NCBI GenBank assembly: GCA_025094145.1
Contig: JALLLS010000055.1
Location: 1 to 64,000, forward strand
DNA from: Spinellus fusiger
Taxonomy: Eukaryota; Mucoromycota; Mucoromycetes; Mucorales; Phycomycetaceae
DNA length: 64,000 nt
Direction: 5' to 3'
A model generated the notes under the pieces. The model was given only the letters and a program-made list of their open reading frames with translations, did not search any database and was not told the DNA's origin. The translations under genes and the position numbers were made by a program. Positions 21,490 to 34,500 of this stretch are shown one piece after another. Each line of letters starts with the position of its first letter. The stretch's first letter is position 1.

Positions 21490-24000
21490 ATCTTATGGTC
21501 ATTCGAAATCCAACGAGGGATACTTAGAGCAACTCGGACAATCCTGAAAATAAATACAGCAACTACGCTGGCAGCTTCTGGCTTTGCTAAACGGGTTAAG
21601 AATGGGTGGTAGAGGAGAGATCGGAGGAAAAGTGGGGATACAGCGTCTGTTGCTGAAGGAGTCTTTACACTCTATGGCGGCGTTGGTGCTCCTGCTCAAC
21701 ACACCCATCAGCAGCCTCAATGAACAATCTACCCCCACTAACAAATTCTTATCACGCACTAGACTAGTCATTTCACTTTGAAGACGTTCAAGATAAGCTA
21801 CTTTTAATAGATATTTAGGAGGGTTGTGAGCCCGTCCTATTCTTTGAGCATTTTTTCAGAGTACATTACCACGTAGCTTAATCCATCGGGCTTTACTCTG
21901 GGGTGCTTCAAGCTGCGGGACAAGGCACCAGAGGAGGGTGTCTTCAGGAAGGGTAGCTGCGCGCTCAACAAATTTGGCTTGCAGATAAAGGAAACGAGAG
22001 TATATGTTAGGGAGGGCAGCTAATTGGGCAACCTGGATCGTTCCAAACCTAGCAGTAGCAGATCTAGCAAGACAAAGTCTCAGACAAGCAGACTGACAGA
22101 TTTGTAGCGGGCGGATGCCTAGTCTATTGACATTACAAATAGCCAACCCATACTCAAGGATAGGCCGAACAAAAACAGTATACGCTCTTAGGGCTGCTGT
22201 AATCCCAAAGCCATACATGTTTACACCCATTCCTCTCAGCTTTTTCATTACTGCAATTGCCTTGACTTGTGAGTGTGAGAAAAGTGCGTCTTGGTTAATA
22301 CCTTGACGTGAAAAGGGGATACTAAGGTACTTGAAAGTATCACAGGTTGGAAGCTCGTTGCCATAGAGGTAAAACGGCACATTGGCCGGGGCATTGAGTA
22401 CTTCACATTTGGAGGGACTCCATTTGTAACCAAGGAGGGTCGAGTGAATTTCGGCAAGTGCCAGCATTCAATGTATATCTTCTGGGCAGCCCATAAGAGC
22501 CACATTATCAGCATACAACAAACAATTCACAGGAGCCCAAGTAACAGTGACATGAGACGGACTGTAAGAGGAATCTGACGACTCAGAAGAGTCATCCGAA
22601 ACTGTAGAAGTAGGAAAAGGATTGTGAAGGGAATTCTGTAACTCGTCAAGCAATGCGTGAACAGTTGCCTGTGGGGAAGCAAAAGAGAAAGGATTTCGAG
22701 CACAGAGATTAATGGACCGTCCCATGGTAGGTGGGTGCATACCAACCAGTATTGGGGATACCGAAGCAAACCTCAAGAAACGTGGAAGAGTATCAATGAA
22801 AATAGAATAAAGGAATGGAGAAAGAATACTACCCTGTAAGACTCCTCGTTTAGGTGAAATGTCCCGGATGCTACATTTTTCAGAACCACATTCACCACAA
22901 TGTCATCAAACAAGCTCTGTAGTAGCAAGAGCAACGGCTGAGACACGAAGGGCATCAGCGACTCCAATATGACAGAGCGCTCCACACTATCATATACAGC
23001 TTTAATGTCTAGGAAGACGACGACTGGAGGTTTTGGATCTTGCCCTCCTGATCCTTGGGCAGCGTACAACCCCATAAGTTCGTGGAGACAGAGGGCCTGG
23101 TCTAGAGTTCCACGACGAGCGCAAAATTCACCTTGAGCCATATCCAATGCAGGCATAGTCAAAAGAAGCTCCCCAGCTATACATCTTTCCAAGAGCTTAC
23201 GAAACACCAATGTCAAGCTAATAGGCCAATAGTTACTAGGGTCATCCTGCTCTCTTTTGTTTTTGTAAATAGGTACCACCTGTGCTGTTCTCCAGGCCAC
23301 AGGCGTCCACGACCATCTTCAACACAATATGAAGATCTGATGTAACAGAGGCACTAGCACTCGAACTAGGGGTTTGAGCATCTCTGCTCTAATATGATCA
23401 ATGCCTGGTGCTTTTCGATTTAGTATCCTTCGAATAGCAGAGTGAATAAAGTCTACGTCCCATGGGACTGGGTTGTCTTGGAGAATACACTCTTGAAGCT
23501 CCTGTCTTTCCGTAGATCTACCAAACACACTCTCTAGGTGGTCAATCATGCGATTGGCAGCATCCCGAGGGCCCTCTGGAGATGGCAGGGAAATTGGCAA
23601 ACGTCTCCGCAGCCCCATTCCTTTCACAGCACTTGTCATCTCTGTTAAGCTCTTACAGACTTTATCACAAAATACATGCCAGGTTTGTTGTTGTGTTTGC
23701 CTTATAGCCTTTTTCAAGGCTCCACACGCTTCTTCATACAAGCAGTGGGCTTCAATGTGTTCAAGATCTTTGCCTACCCGTCGTCTATAATGATAAAGTT
23801 CTTGACGACGGTCAGCTAACTGTTGTAGGTCAGCATTCCAGTAGCTTTTGCAAGCCTTTGGATGGAATTATGCGCGCCCTATGCTATCATCCAGGGCCTT
23901 GTAGATTGACTCGTTGAGTCTCTCAGCAAAGTCTTCCATCTTAACAGAGCACAACGGAGTTTTGTCTTTTAATGTTTTTTGGATCTCTCTTTGCAGTCCA
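21490..24000 (-). mobile_element. Decayed non-LTR (LINE) retrotransposon, reverse transcriptase region
   Basis: Several frame-shifted blocks on the minus strand read in order as a LINE reverse transcriptase. First comes the pre-RT segment with LNRKAPGIDHIRAEMLKP (about 23741-23319). Next is the palm with MAWRTAQVVPIYK and VVVFLDIKAVYDSV (23300-22773). Then LLYADNVALMG (about 22520-22490) occupies the place of the catalytic Tyr-Ala-Asp-Asp box, followed by the thumb (22467-21856). A Cys-rich tail (CQRSCCIYFQDCPSC) ends near 21499. No endonuclease domain is seen, so the copy is probably 5' truncated near 24000. Stops and frameshifts separate the blocks, so it is dead. Confidence 0.85.
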
Positions 24001-24309
24001 CTTGTGTTCTTTGCAAAGCATCGCTTGTACTATTCAAAAACTGCTTTTAAAAAAAACGTTGCAGTCTACACTGGAGAGAACATAGAGAATTATTTGTCAG
24101 ATAAGTGGAATGATTATACCGATATTAAAGTAATATAAAAGAAATGTAATATGTTGTTTTCAAATGTAGATTTCCTTCTCTAGATTCATGCTCTATCTTA
24201 ATAGTGCTATAACTTCATGAATCCATTAGATAAAGACGTAAAGCTTTCAATTCATAAAGATGGTGTTGTTGATAATACATAACAGTAGTTTTTGATTATA
24301 AAATTGCTT
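24001..24309. other. Intergenic between LINE and Tc1 relics
   Basis: No recognisable gene. A short T/A-rich stretch. Confidence 0.35.
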
Positions 24310-24911
24310 AGTAACTACCATTAGTCTTTGGCATCTATCACAGCCTGTCATCTCCGTCCCATGCTGGTAATGAGGGTATCTGTTACTTTAGATATCATGC
24401 CCCATTCCAGCATCAGTACAGTCTCTCCACTAAAACAGCCTCATACCATCACTCTACCACCTCCAAATTTCCTTTTTCCAGAATATTCTTAGGCTCAAAG
24501 GCTTTAATATGTTGCTTGATAACTTTTGTGCCCCTGTCATAGCTCATCAGCTCCACCCTGGACTCATCGGACCAGACTATCTTCTATCACCGCTCATAGG
24601 TTCAGTCTACATGTTCTCCTTGTTAAGAACATTATTAAACATTAGCCTTAACAAATGGAATCACAATCTATCAAGGTACTTCTTCAAGGTTGGTTTTGAG
24701 ATCTTGATGGCCATGTCCGCTGTGATGGCTTGCTTGGTCTGCTGAGGATTACTCAAGACTGTTCTACATAAAGATCTGAGGGCCCTATCATCAAGTTTTC
24801 TCTTGCGGCCACTCTTTGGAGAATGGCTAAACGAGTCTTGAATCCAGTATATTTCTCATACATCTCTGGGGTCTTTTCAAATATGTTTAATGTGTTGGAT
24901 GATTGAAACAT
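24310..24911 (-). pseudogene. Tc1-like transposase relic, truncated
   Basis: On the minus strand the sequence reads as a Tc1 N-terminal half. It begins with an ATG at 24911, then a helix-turn-helix block (LDDRALRSLCRTVLSNP and AITADMAIKISKPTLKKYL), then KIVWSDESRVELM with the first catalytic Asp, and NILEKGNLEVVE. Frameshifts and stops break it. The second Asp and the Glu are missing. Confidence 0.75.
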
Positions 24912-25385
24912 TATAAATAAAATGGTTTTATGAAAAGAGAAAAGAATAGCGTATGTTATCTTTTAATATAAAAATAGCCTAGAATTTGAAACTATCGATT
25001 ACTTTTCTTTCATCACTTTAGTTGATCTATTCATAGAGAATCTTTAAAGTCGAAACACGACAAAGTCCTTCATGATTGATATGTGAATAAACAGCTATCA
25101 ATTATTAGCATATTATTATTATTATGAAACACAATTGAGGGTTTATAGAATATAGACACGCTTATCTCTTCCAACTTTGCCAAAAGCTGTTCATGCTAGG
25201 TCGATTTCTGCTCGAGGGTGTGACTATATTCACACCCAATTGAATTGAATACTTTTGAAAATAAATATCAGAGCAAAATGACATGTTCAACATTAAATAA
25301 AACACTTTACATTTGATCTGGAAGCCTCAAGCTTAAGCACACAAAAGCTCAACATATTTATTTATAGAAAATAAAATAATAGTAG
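24912..25385. other. Intergenic, AT-rich
   Basis: No gene recognised. Lies between two Tc1-like relics of the same orientation. Confidence 0.35.
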
Positions 25386-26460
25386 AAATTTGTATTTTGT
25401 ATGATCTCCTTTGGCATCAATGACTGTCTGGTATCTGTCAGTCATACATTGAGCTCATCGTTGTACAAGTTCAACACCAACTCTCTCTCACTCTTCTGCA
25501 AGTAGAGCCCTCGAAAAATTTACATTGGTAATAGATGCTTTTCTTTTTTCAATTAATCTTTCCAAGGCATATCAGACGTATTCAATTGGAGTTAAGTCAG
25601 AACTTTGTGTAGGATAGTAATCAAGGCACTCTAATTTGGTGCGTTTCATTCCACTATCTGGAATAGTCTCTAGTAGGATAGCTAGCACCCTTTTATTGTA
25701 ACAGAAACTCACTGTTCTTTTTTATGGTATAATTTTATGAACCAAGGATAGAACTCACCAGCCACACTTTCGGTATGTTCGTCTTGGTCTACAGTGCCAT
25801 TAACAAAGACCAAAAGCACAGATCCACCAACCCAGAAACTGCTCCAAAGTATGACACCACTACCACCAAACTTCGTTGTTGGAACAATATAATTAGGGGC
25901 ATAGTGTTATTTAATCTTTCCAATAATTCAGGCACACGCATCACTCTCTTTCACTGTGTATTCTGACTTATAAAATCAGACTATCTCTCTCCACTAATCA
26001 CTCATCCAACTGAGATGTTCTTTAACCCAATAAAGCCTTGTTTGTTTGTTTGTTTTTAAGGTTGGCTTGTGAATTGGAGAAGAAGATCCGAATCTTAACA
26101 GATTACAGTAGCTGATAATGGGGGGTTTTTTTTTACATACATCCACCTCAAACTTCAACATTTCTGATTTCAGTTGATTGTATGAGGCAGATGGACCTTC
26201 TATGATAATACCTTTCAAGTGTTCAAGGACCCTCGCATTTACTTTTTAATGTTTCCATGACTCACCAAATGTAATAGTGATATATGTTCATTGATGTTTC
26301 TAATACTATTTTGAACAGTGGGCTTTTTCACCCCAACTACACTTGCAATGACAGTCAATTCTAATCCAGCCTTAAAATGGTAATAGATTCCCTATAGCTT
26401 TTTATCTTTTGCCTTATACTATTCTCCACAAGTGTGAGTTTCTGAAGATGTATCTGGCAT
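25386..26460 (-). pseudogene. Tc1-like transposase relic, full length but decayed
   Basis: Starts with an ATG at 26460 and can be followed to the family C-terminus. It passes a degenerate helix-turn-helix (LTVIASVVGVKKPTVQNSI), the core (WVGGSVLLVFVNGTVDQDEH, GEFYPWFIKL) and YYPTQSSDLTPIEYV, which carries the catalytic Glu. The end is SLMPKEIIQNTNFYYY. Many stops are TGA where the family has TGG (for example after PIEYV and after LLAEE). The element is inactive and is of a different subfamily from the copy at 2.6-3.7 kb. Confidence 0.8.
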
Positions 26461-27787
26461 AGTGTGTTGGTTTAATAATATTTAGAAAGAAAAGGGGTTC
26501 TATGCAAATAAATAAATAAATAAAAGAGTACTTTATTAAACTTTCGGCAAGTATCAAATTCAATTGGGTATGGCTGTAGTAGATCGGATGGCAGCAAGCT
26601 TATCTGAAGGTTTTTTAGTGCCTGTTGATGCGTGCGGTATTTAATAATGTGTGATGAGTGGATAAAAAGATAGAAATAAAGGTTGAAATAAAGATTATCA
26701 CTGATAATGGAGGGAAATGGGTTCAGGGAAAAAGGGAAATAGTCTCTTCAAGTGAATCGACTATCTAAAATAAAATGGAATTTACACTCACAAGTGAATG
26801 TAAAGGAGAAAGGGATATAGTAGGATATAATTAAATAAGAAAACAGTGAACAACAAGTTCACAAGGAAAACAGTACAATCAATAATACGCAGAGAATTGA
26901 CTTGTACAAAACACAATGGATAATTCACCATTAGAAATCAACAAAATGATACACTTGTCTCTGAAAGATCGAATTGAAACGGAAGAATAAGATAACAAAA
27001 TAAAAGAATAAGAAATATTCAGAAAGGAGTATCAAGATGGAATTTGACCATGTTTATTAGTGAAATAACAGAGTATTTATACTAATAGACAATAGAGTGA
27101 AAATATAATTAAGTCAATTAATATAGGCATTGTAGAGTGCAGTAATAGTGTAATTCTTAATGTAATTATACTATTACGTAGCTCACAATAATATAGATGG
27201 AATAATGGAGTAAAATAATATAAAATACGCCACAAATAAGGTTAACAATACTGAATTACCAAAAGTGTGGTAATTAATAAAATGAAAACAAACGAAAAGT
27301 GTGGACTGAAAACAGAAGGATAGAGAAACGTAGTGCAGAGAGAGAGAAAAAAGTGTGGTTTTAAAAAGGAAAGGAGAAAGCACACCAAAAAAGAAAGAAA
27401 AGAGAAAAGAGAAATTTAAGGTTTCCAGGTTTTCACTAAAGGAAGAAAGGTACCGGCACACGTTATAGATCGGACTCGGGCAACATAATGGTACGGTCCG
27501 TACTTAGTTCTTGGCGGCTGAGGTAGGGATGTCCCACACATACCGTGTCACTGTCAGACATATCAAAGATATTGAAACAGGGAAGATGTGAATTACTTGA
27601 TGAATTATTGTCCAAACTATATAAAATATTTTTTATGATATTTCTGAAGGGTTGATAAAAGAAAATAGATAGCTAATGCAAAGATATCTTGAATAGTTGT
27701 TATGATATGGAATATTTTTTTAGACTATATTTACTTATTATACAATTTTAAATAAAATTGTTAAAAAAGCACAAATTTCAGGAAAAA
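26461..27787. other. AT-rich, gene-free region, possibly retroelement-derived
   Basis: Contains a short (AAAT)n run at about 26507-26525 and, at the right end (about 27460-27550), a locally GC-richer segment unlike its surroundings. A short frame with VVDRMAASLSEGFLVPVDA (26575-26640) is of unknown origin. No LTR pair was found. Confidence 0.3.
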
Positions 27788-27858
27788 GCGTTAATAGTTC
27801 AATGGTAGAATTTCAGCCTTCCAAGCTGAAGGTCGGGGTTCGATTCCCCGTTGACGCA
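27788..27858 (+). tRNA. tRNA-Gly (anticodon UCC)
   Basis: A complete cloverleaf can be drawn: acceptor stem GCGTTAA with TTGACGC and discriminator A, D-arm around AGTTCAATGGTAGAAT, anticodon stem TCAGC/GCTGA with loop CTTCCAA (anticodon TCC), and T-arm CGGGG-TTCGATT-CCCCG. Both internal promoter boxes (A box TAGTTCAATGG, B box GGTTCGATTCC) are present, and a T run follows about 35 nt downstream. There is no intron and no encoded CCA. Confidence 0.95.
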
Positions 27859-28513
27859 TATCAAACGGTCTGATAGAGATCAGCTAGACATATTTTTATA
27901 TCATTAGACGTAATTTTTGACAAATACTTTATGTGTTTTTATTTATGTCTGATAAACAATTCATATTTTGAAATCTATTTACATTTATCGTTCAAGATTA
28001 ATAAATAATCTAGCATAGTTGCTCTAAGGAACCACTGGGAACAGGTAAGAGAGTAGTACTAAGTATTATGCATAGAAGACGAGAAGTGTATAGTATAAGC
28101 TGATAGCAGATATCAGAATGCAGATTTGTTTAAAACAACGAGATAAGTATTTATACTAATATTTCTAAGCTACTATCTAATTGCCGAATGATAAGTGAGT
28201 ATATGAGTCATGACATAATAGGAGGTAATGTAAAGGAGTGATAGTGTGAAGTGTGATGAACATAGTCATCATAGTTGCCTACCAGAGAATCAATGCAGTT
28301 TTCTTTCAAATCTTTGCAACTTTAGTCATTTATACATAACATCAATCCCTATTAACAAAGTAAACATAATACCAACTAATTAATAGAGTTATCTGCTATA
28401 CTCTATATCTCCCAAGAAATACTTAGGCTATGAAATAATGTTTTATATTTATCTTAGTGAATATATATTTTGCTATTTAATTATACAAAAAGTGTTCACT
28501 AAATATCATTTAT
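27859..28513. other. Intergenic between tRNA-Gly and TRM732 3' end
   Basis: No gene recognised; AT-rich. It contains the 3' flank of the TRM732 gene. Confidence 0.45.
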
Positions 28514-31500
28514 CTATATATTTTTTCTAGAATCAGAAGCCAAGAGGAACATTTTCATGTAAGAACTAACACCATTGCGCTTCAGAAGAAATCTTGTCTT
28601 TGAAGAAAGCCCATCTTCGCCTCCTAACCATCGCCAGAGCAAAGGATGGATAGCGTCTTTATCAATTCTGCTTAAACAATTGTCCAATTCTAAACAAAGT
28701 AAAAGTAAATTTAGAGGCATTTAGCATGTAAAAGTGAAAACATTCCTATTAAACTTGAAAATAGTTGTTATACCTTTTGTAATCAACACAATTGATTCCG
28801 GAAGAGGCTCTAAAGACATAATTTGATCATACAGTAGGTTGATAGCCAGAACTGTACGATAGGTGGGTGTAAAGATAGATGGCCGGGAAGTGATACCATA
28901 AGGACCATTTTGCATTACCTATGGAAATTAACCATACCAATAAGCCTATGGTTATCTTAATAAAAGTCTTACAGAAACCGATAGACTATCCAAGTGCTTG
29001 CAACAAGTAATCACTTGATTTGCAACCTGTAATACTGGCGCATAATTCAAGTCTTTTATATGTTTACTGAGTTGCTGCGAGTATCTTGAATACAGTAGAT
29101 CAAGGTTAACATAGGTCCATTGATAATCCAGAATGTCTTCCTTGTAAATATTTGGTGCCTCTTTTGCAAAGAGTACTTTAGTTTGTGAGAGCTCTTCTTC
29201 CCAAAAACTTTCTATGAGTACAGTAAGTATCATAATCAAAATGAGTCAAGAATAGATCTTGTTTACCTAAATCCTGTTCTCCTTGGAGTGATTGCAGAAG
29301 AAGTGATTGTAACTTGATCGAGTATTTTGTGTTTTTGGCAAAATGCAGGTTAACCAGTTCAATGGCCCTTTCTGAATGAACAGGTGCCTGAGAATAACAC
29401 AAATAACAGTTGAGATACATTATCAAAATAGAAATAAATAAATCCATTGACCTACCTGAAGCTGCAAGGCATTGGATGCAATGAGAGCAGTCGTATGACG
29501 AACATCAATATCATCATCCTATATAAAACACCAGCGAGCATGATGTAATTAATGTATGGAATTTTTAATAGTAATAATAATTGTTTTCATACCTGGAGAA
29601 GCTGCACAATAGTAAGTTGGATCTTTGCTTTGACTTCATTTACAATTTCATCTAGATCATCACTGTAGGCAAACACATCCCTGGTAACAAAGCGAATCGA
29701 TTCAACCGCTGCTTCACGAAGTGGTAATGTCTAACAAGAACGAGTATGAATAAGACAAAGTAGAACAAGAGAAAATGTCCAGCATACCACTTCTTGGTGA
29801 CTGTATATTGTTACATACTGACACCATGTCAAAAAACATTCATTCACCCACTGTCTATCAGAAGAGGTCTCTAGAATCTAAATCAAAATAGACAAAGCTT
29901 GTTTTAATAACACTGAACTGCATCCGTGTAGGTAAGTTAACTACTGTTTTACCTGAGCTAAGAGTGAGCCAAGAAGTGGCAAAACAGACTCTGTAACAAG
30001 CATTGATTTCTTCTGAACAAATTGCTGGTTCAGTTTATTCCAGTACTGCTCCAACGAAAAGTTAAGATTCGAGTCTACACCTTCTGGATATGGGCTTGAG
30101 GAGTACAGCGACATTAATAATTTTGTTGCCAGCACAAAACAATGCAGGTTGACTTCGCTTCCATATGTCATTTCTACTAGCTTGCACTGTAAAAGTCTAA
30201 TTCTAAAATACATAGGGTTTAGAATACACAGACATTGGTATCAATCCATGTAAGATATACATACCCTGCAGTTGAGTTGATATCTTCCTGTGTATAGTTT
30301 TTAAAGTGTTCACTGAGTTGTTTCATGACTAACTGGCGAACTTCATAATCAGGATCATTTAGAAGGAAAAGAATATCAGTCAATTGAGCGTCGTGTGTAT
30401 AATTTCTCAAATTTCCCAACGTAATGATGTTTGTCATCTGCTGTCGTGTAAGGTACATGCCGATAACTGACAAATCATCTTTAAACTGACAGATGGTTGA
30501 GTTACAGTAGTTCAGTACCGTGCTTCGAAGCAACTGGAGTTCATCAACATACAGCTTCAGAATATCTAAAGTAAAGTAATTACAGTTTAGGCCTAATACA
30601 AAATGTGATGCGGCACAGTATCTAATTTTCATCGTGTTATTTCTTACCTTCTACTTCTTTTTCAGTTCTATCAACATGAATCCAGGTACAATCAAAGAAG
30701 AATTCACCCAAGATATCCAGTAAAAGTGCCCGAGTCATATAGCTGACATTGTGAGAAAAGATCACTTCAAAGCTTGATTTCATCAACCGAGGAATTGTTT
30801 TCATAAATTCTATCAAGTCTTCTTTCAGAATACTGTTATAAAGATGTCCACGCAGCAGATATTGAATTTGTAAACATTGACCATGAAGTTCATTCTGTGA
30901 AAACTGTGCACCGAAATCGAGAAGACCAGCTAAAGTGCATACCAGTTCAACAGAAGGAATCAATGGTACAAGTGCTCTGGCTGCCATCTCTCTTGTCTAA
31001 TGTATTGTTATTTCCCATTTCCAACCAATAATAAGAATGGTGAAAAATAAATAAAATAAATAAGCAAATAAGTATTAAGAAGCAGTGAGTGATAAATGAT
31101 ATACACATAAGATGCACTTTACATACCTTGAAAATGGAGCTAGAAGCACAGGAGGTTACAAGAGGAATAAATGAAACCATAGAGATTGATTCATCTGCAT
31201 TATCCATAACAGAAGGATGCATGCGAGATAAAAGTGTTAAAATAGGATAAAGTCCAGGATGTACATTCACAGTCTTGGATTTTTATATATAAAAACACGT
31301 TAGCTCTTCGTGGAGACTAAACACTATCTTTTCCTCCTACACTCCAAAGACAATAATAGCCTACCTTTGAGTCTGCCAACAATTGTTCTACAGCCATATT
31401 CAATTCTTTAAGAAGATAAGGATGAAGTTGTGGGAATCGAGTAAAGAATTCACGTCCTGTAAGCTGATTTACACTGCTATGCTCATCCTTGATCTTCTTT

Positions 31501-34500
31501 GTTCCAAAGGTTCTTTGGAGTAAAGTTGAAAAAAGCATCACCGAGCAATTACGAATAGCCCAACTATTTTGTTTGTTTGTTTGTTTGTTTGTTTAGTTTT
31601 GCATAACATTAAACAATACATTGAAAGAGCGTTAAAAATAATGTGTCTATGTTATACTATTGCTCTGAATAGTTTACCTTGAAGATGAGAACCCATTGAT
31701 TGAGAGTGAAAATCCATCAGAAGCATATTTCAAGACACTTGTTCCCAGCTTTGAGTCCATGAAAATTGTACGAAGAATATTAAAGGCATGTACTTGTAGA
31801 AGATCAACATTCTCATCCACGGTCTCTACTGTTTCAATACGAGCAAGTGCAAAAAGACGTTGCATTGTATTTGCTAACAATTCCTTTCTTGTTGATTTCT
31901 CACTGCTGACAATGGCAAGAATACAAAGGGGCAAACCTGCGCTACGTCTAGTAATAGATACGTTGGTCGATGTTAAGCTGTCAAGATTTTCCTTTAAGAG
32001 AGTTATATGTATATTTAAGTATTTGATTCATTCCATATATAAATATAAACTTGCACAAGCTTACCTCGAGCCACTCGGAAGGAATTCGAGCAATATCAGG
32101 AGATGAAGAAACAAGGAATCGTGAATTGAGAGACACATAGGCGGGATAAACAGCAGAGAATGCACCTTGATGTCTGATGGTTGTCAACAAGGATCGAAGA
32201 AGAGCACCACTTTCTATCATATCAGAGTGTGCAATCATTCCCTATCAGTGCGACAGTGACCATTATTAAATAATTAAACAGGTTGGTATTCTCTATCTGC
32301 TTACCTCATTGGATTTTTGAGACTTAATAGGTGCCTTTGAGATAATAACTTCTAGTAAAGAACTAGAAAATAACATAAGTATCCCGTAGGTTCAGATATC
32401 ACATTGTAGGTGTATATTATTTGCCTGATTTTCTACACACACACACACATTATATATATATATATATATACCTAGCTTCTTTAACTGCTCTCCAGCAACA
32501 GCTTAGAATCACTTGTCCTTTGGGTCCTAGTCCATCAGCAGATTCTTCAGTGTCGTCCATCATATCGTCAATGTGTTCTTCTATTTCACGGAATGAGGCA
32601 GGAACATTCCCTTCTGGTGATGGATTGGAAAGAACTTCAGTAACAGTGCCACAGACCTTGTGAATCAAAGAAAGTGCACGTGTGTGTACCTCTCTCCATT
32701 CATTCACATAGGCAAGCACCGATGCATTGTTATAATTGAGTTCACGGAAAACATATCTGTTAAAAAGAAAGAGAGTAGATAATAGAAAGAAAGAAAAAAG
32801 TCGTTTAGATTGAAATGACAGATCTATAGAGAGATAGATCAATACGTACTGTAGAGCCAAAAGCGTTCCATGCATTGGTCGGTGTTGCGATGCTTGAAGC
32901 AAATCAGTCTTTGCAATCTTCACTTGATTCTCCAACATGTCCAACAATCTTCCAGTAAATATAACTACCCGAATCATCATTATCATCATAATATACAAAC
33001 TAGTTCTTCCGTGATGCTCTATCCTATTGCTTACCAGGTGCAGGACTAGATTCCTCCTTTAATATCTTAGTGTGGAGAACAGTTTGTTCAGGATTAAGAT
33101 CAAATCCAAGCAGGCTGACATATTTTGTAAAAATCAACCGAAAGATCATTGCACCACTATCACTTTCACCAGCTCTCATACTAACGACGTTTCCTAATCC
33201 CCACCAGAGGAGATTCTGAACATCTTCCTTTGACTCAATGCCAGGCAATGGGCTCGGGAATTGTGAAAGCATCTCAAAAGCAAGCCCCCGGTTAAAGTCA
33301 AATGGGTTCATCAGTACATCCAATAGTAGTTTAGTATGGCGAGGAGAGGCAATAATAAGCTTAAAGGGGAATTCAGGACGGACAGTAAATCCTTCAGGAA
33401 TAGGAATCTCTTCAATACCAAAGGTTTTTATCATCACTTTAAGTATTCTCAATGCAGTGGATACTCGCTGATAAGAAGAGCCAGGGTAGAGAGAGGTAGC
33501 AATATGTTCGTTCATCCACAAGAGAAAAGCTTTGCCCATCTCAATGGCTTTCCATAGATCGTCCAATTCAGTACGTGCACTACGAATGTCTTTTTTGATG
33601 CTGGAGTCTTGATGGCTTTCCAAATAGACAAGCCGTGATCTGTAGGTACGGTACTGAGCATACATACTGCCTCTTAATCGTGTCAAGAACTTGGTCAAGT
33701 GAGCACTGAGTGTTTGTCTGAATTCAGGGGATGTCGAGTTCATATTCAATGGTAAAAACAGTTTGATCATTTCAAGTTCGATCTCTGTTACTGTGGAAGA
33801 TGCCTTTCGAGATTCACATAAAAGACCCAAGACATCGATTCGGATCTGGATGTCTGCATGGTGAATGGCAAGTTTCAATGTTTCCACAGATATTTTGGAA
33901 TTCTGGAGTAATAATGCATCGTCTTTTACAATAAGAATAGTCATAATAACACCATGAGATAAGTACATGTCCCTTTGTGAATATATATAGAATGAGGATG
34001 AGAATGAGTATTTACCATAGGAGTAGGCACTTCCATCTACAATGTCTAAACTTCTTCCTGTTTTCAATACAGCAATGAATGCATTTAAACGGAAACTTTT
34101 ATCAAGTACATCCCAGTGTTTGCTGCTTGGATCTTGAAGAATCCGAATCATGTACCAGAATGACTGAGGTGAGACCTTGAAGAGAGGCTGTAGAATAAAT
34201 CCACCAATATTTTTGCGCAGTATTTCAGACTCTGATGTAAGGCATTTTAAGACAGATACTGCCCATACTTCAATCCAGCGCTCAATGGCCAACTGTGTTC
34301 GTAGAGACATAAGAGGTGTTTGTTAATGTTACATGTTCCTCATGAATCCACCTTTCATTTGTGTTATATACATATACACATATATATACCTTTGTGGCCT
34401 CATCTTTATTATCTTTCAATTGAATGTTCTGGCCCTTGAATGGCTTGCATCCAGGCACAGTTTCTTCAATGCGCTGGTAAAGAATCGAGAGTACAAGAGA

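Noticed and set aside
26556..27550. Possible LTR retrotransposon end
   Set aside because: No paired terminal repeats, primer-binding site or polypurine tract could be identified, and the short open frame matches nothing known.
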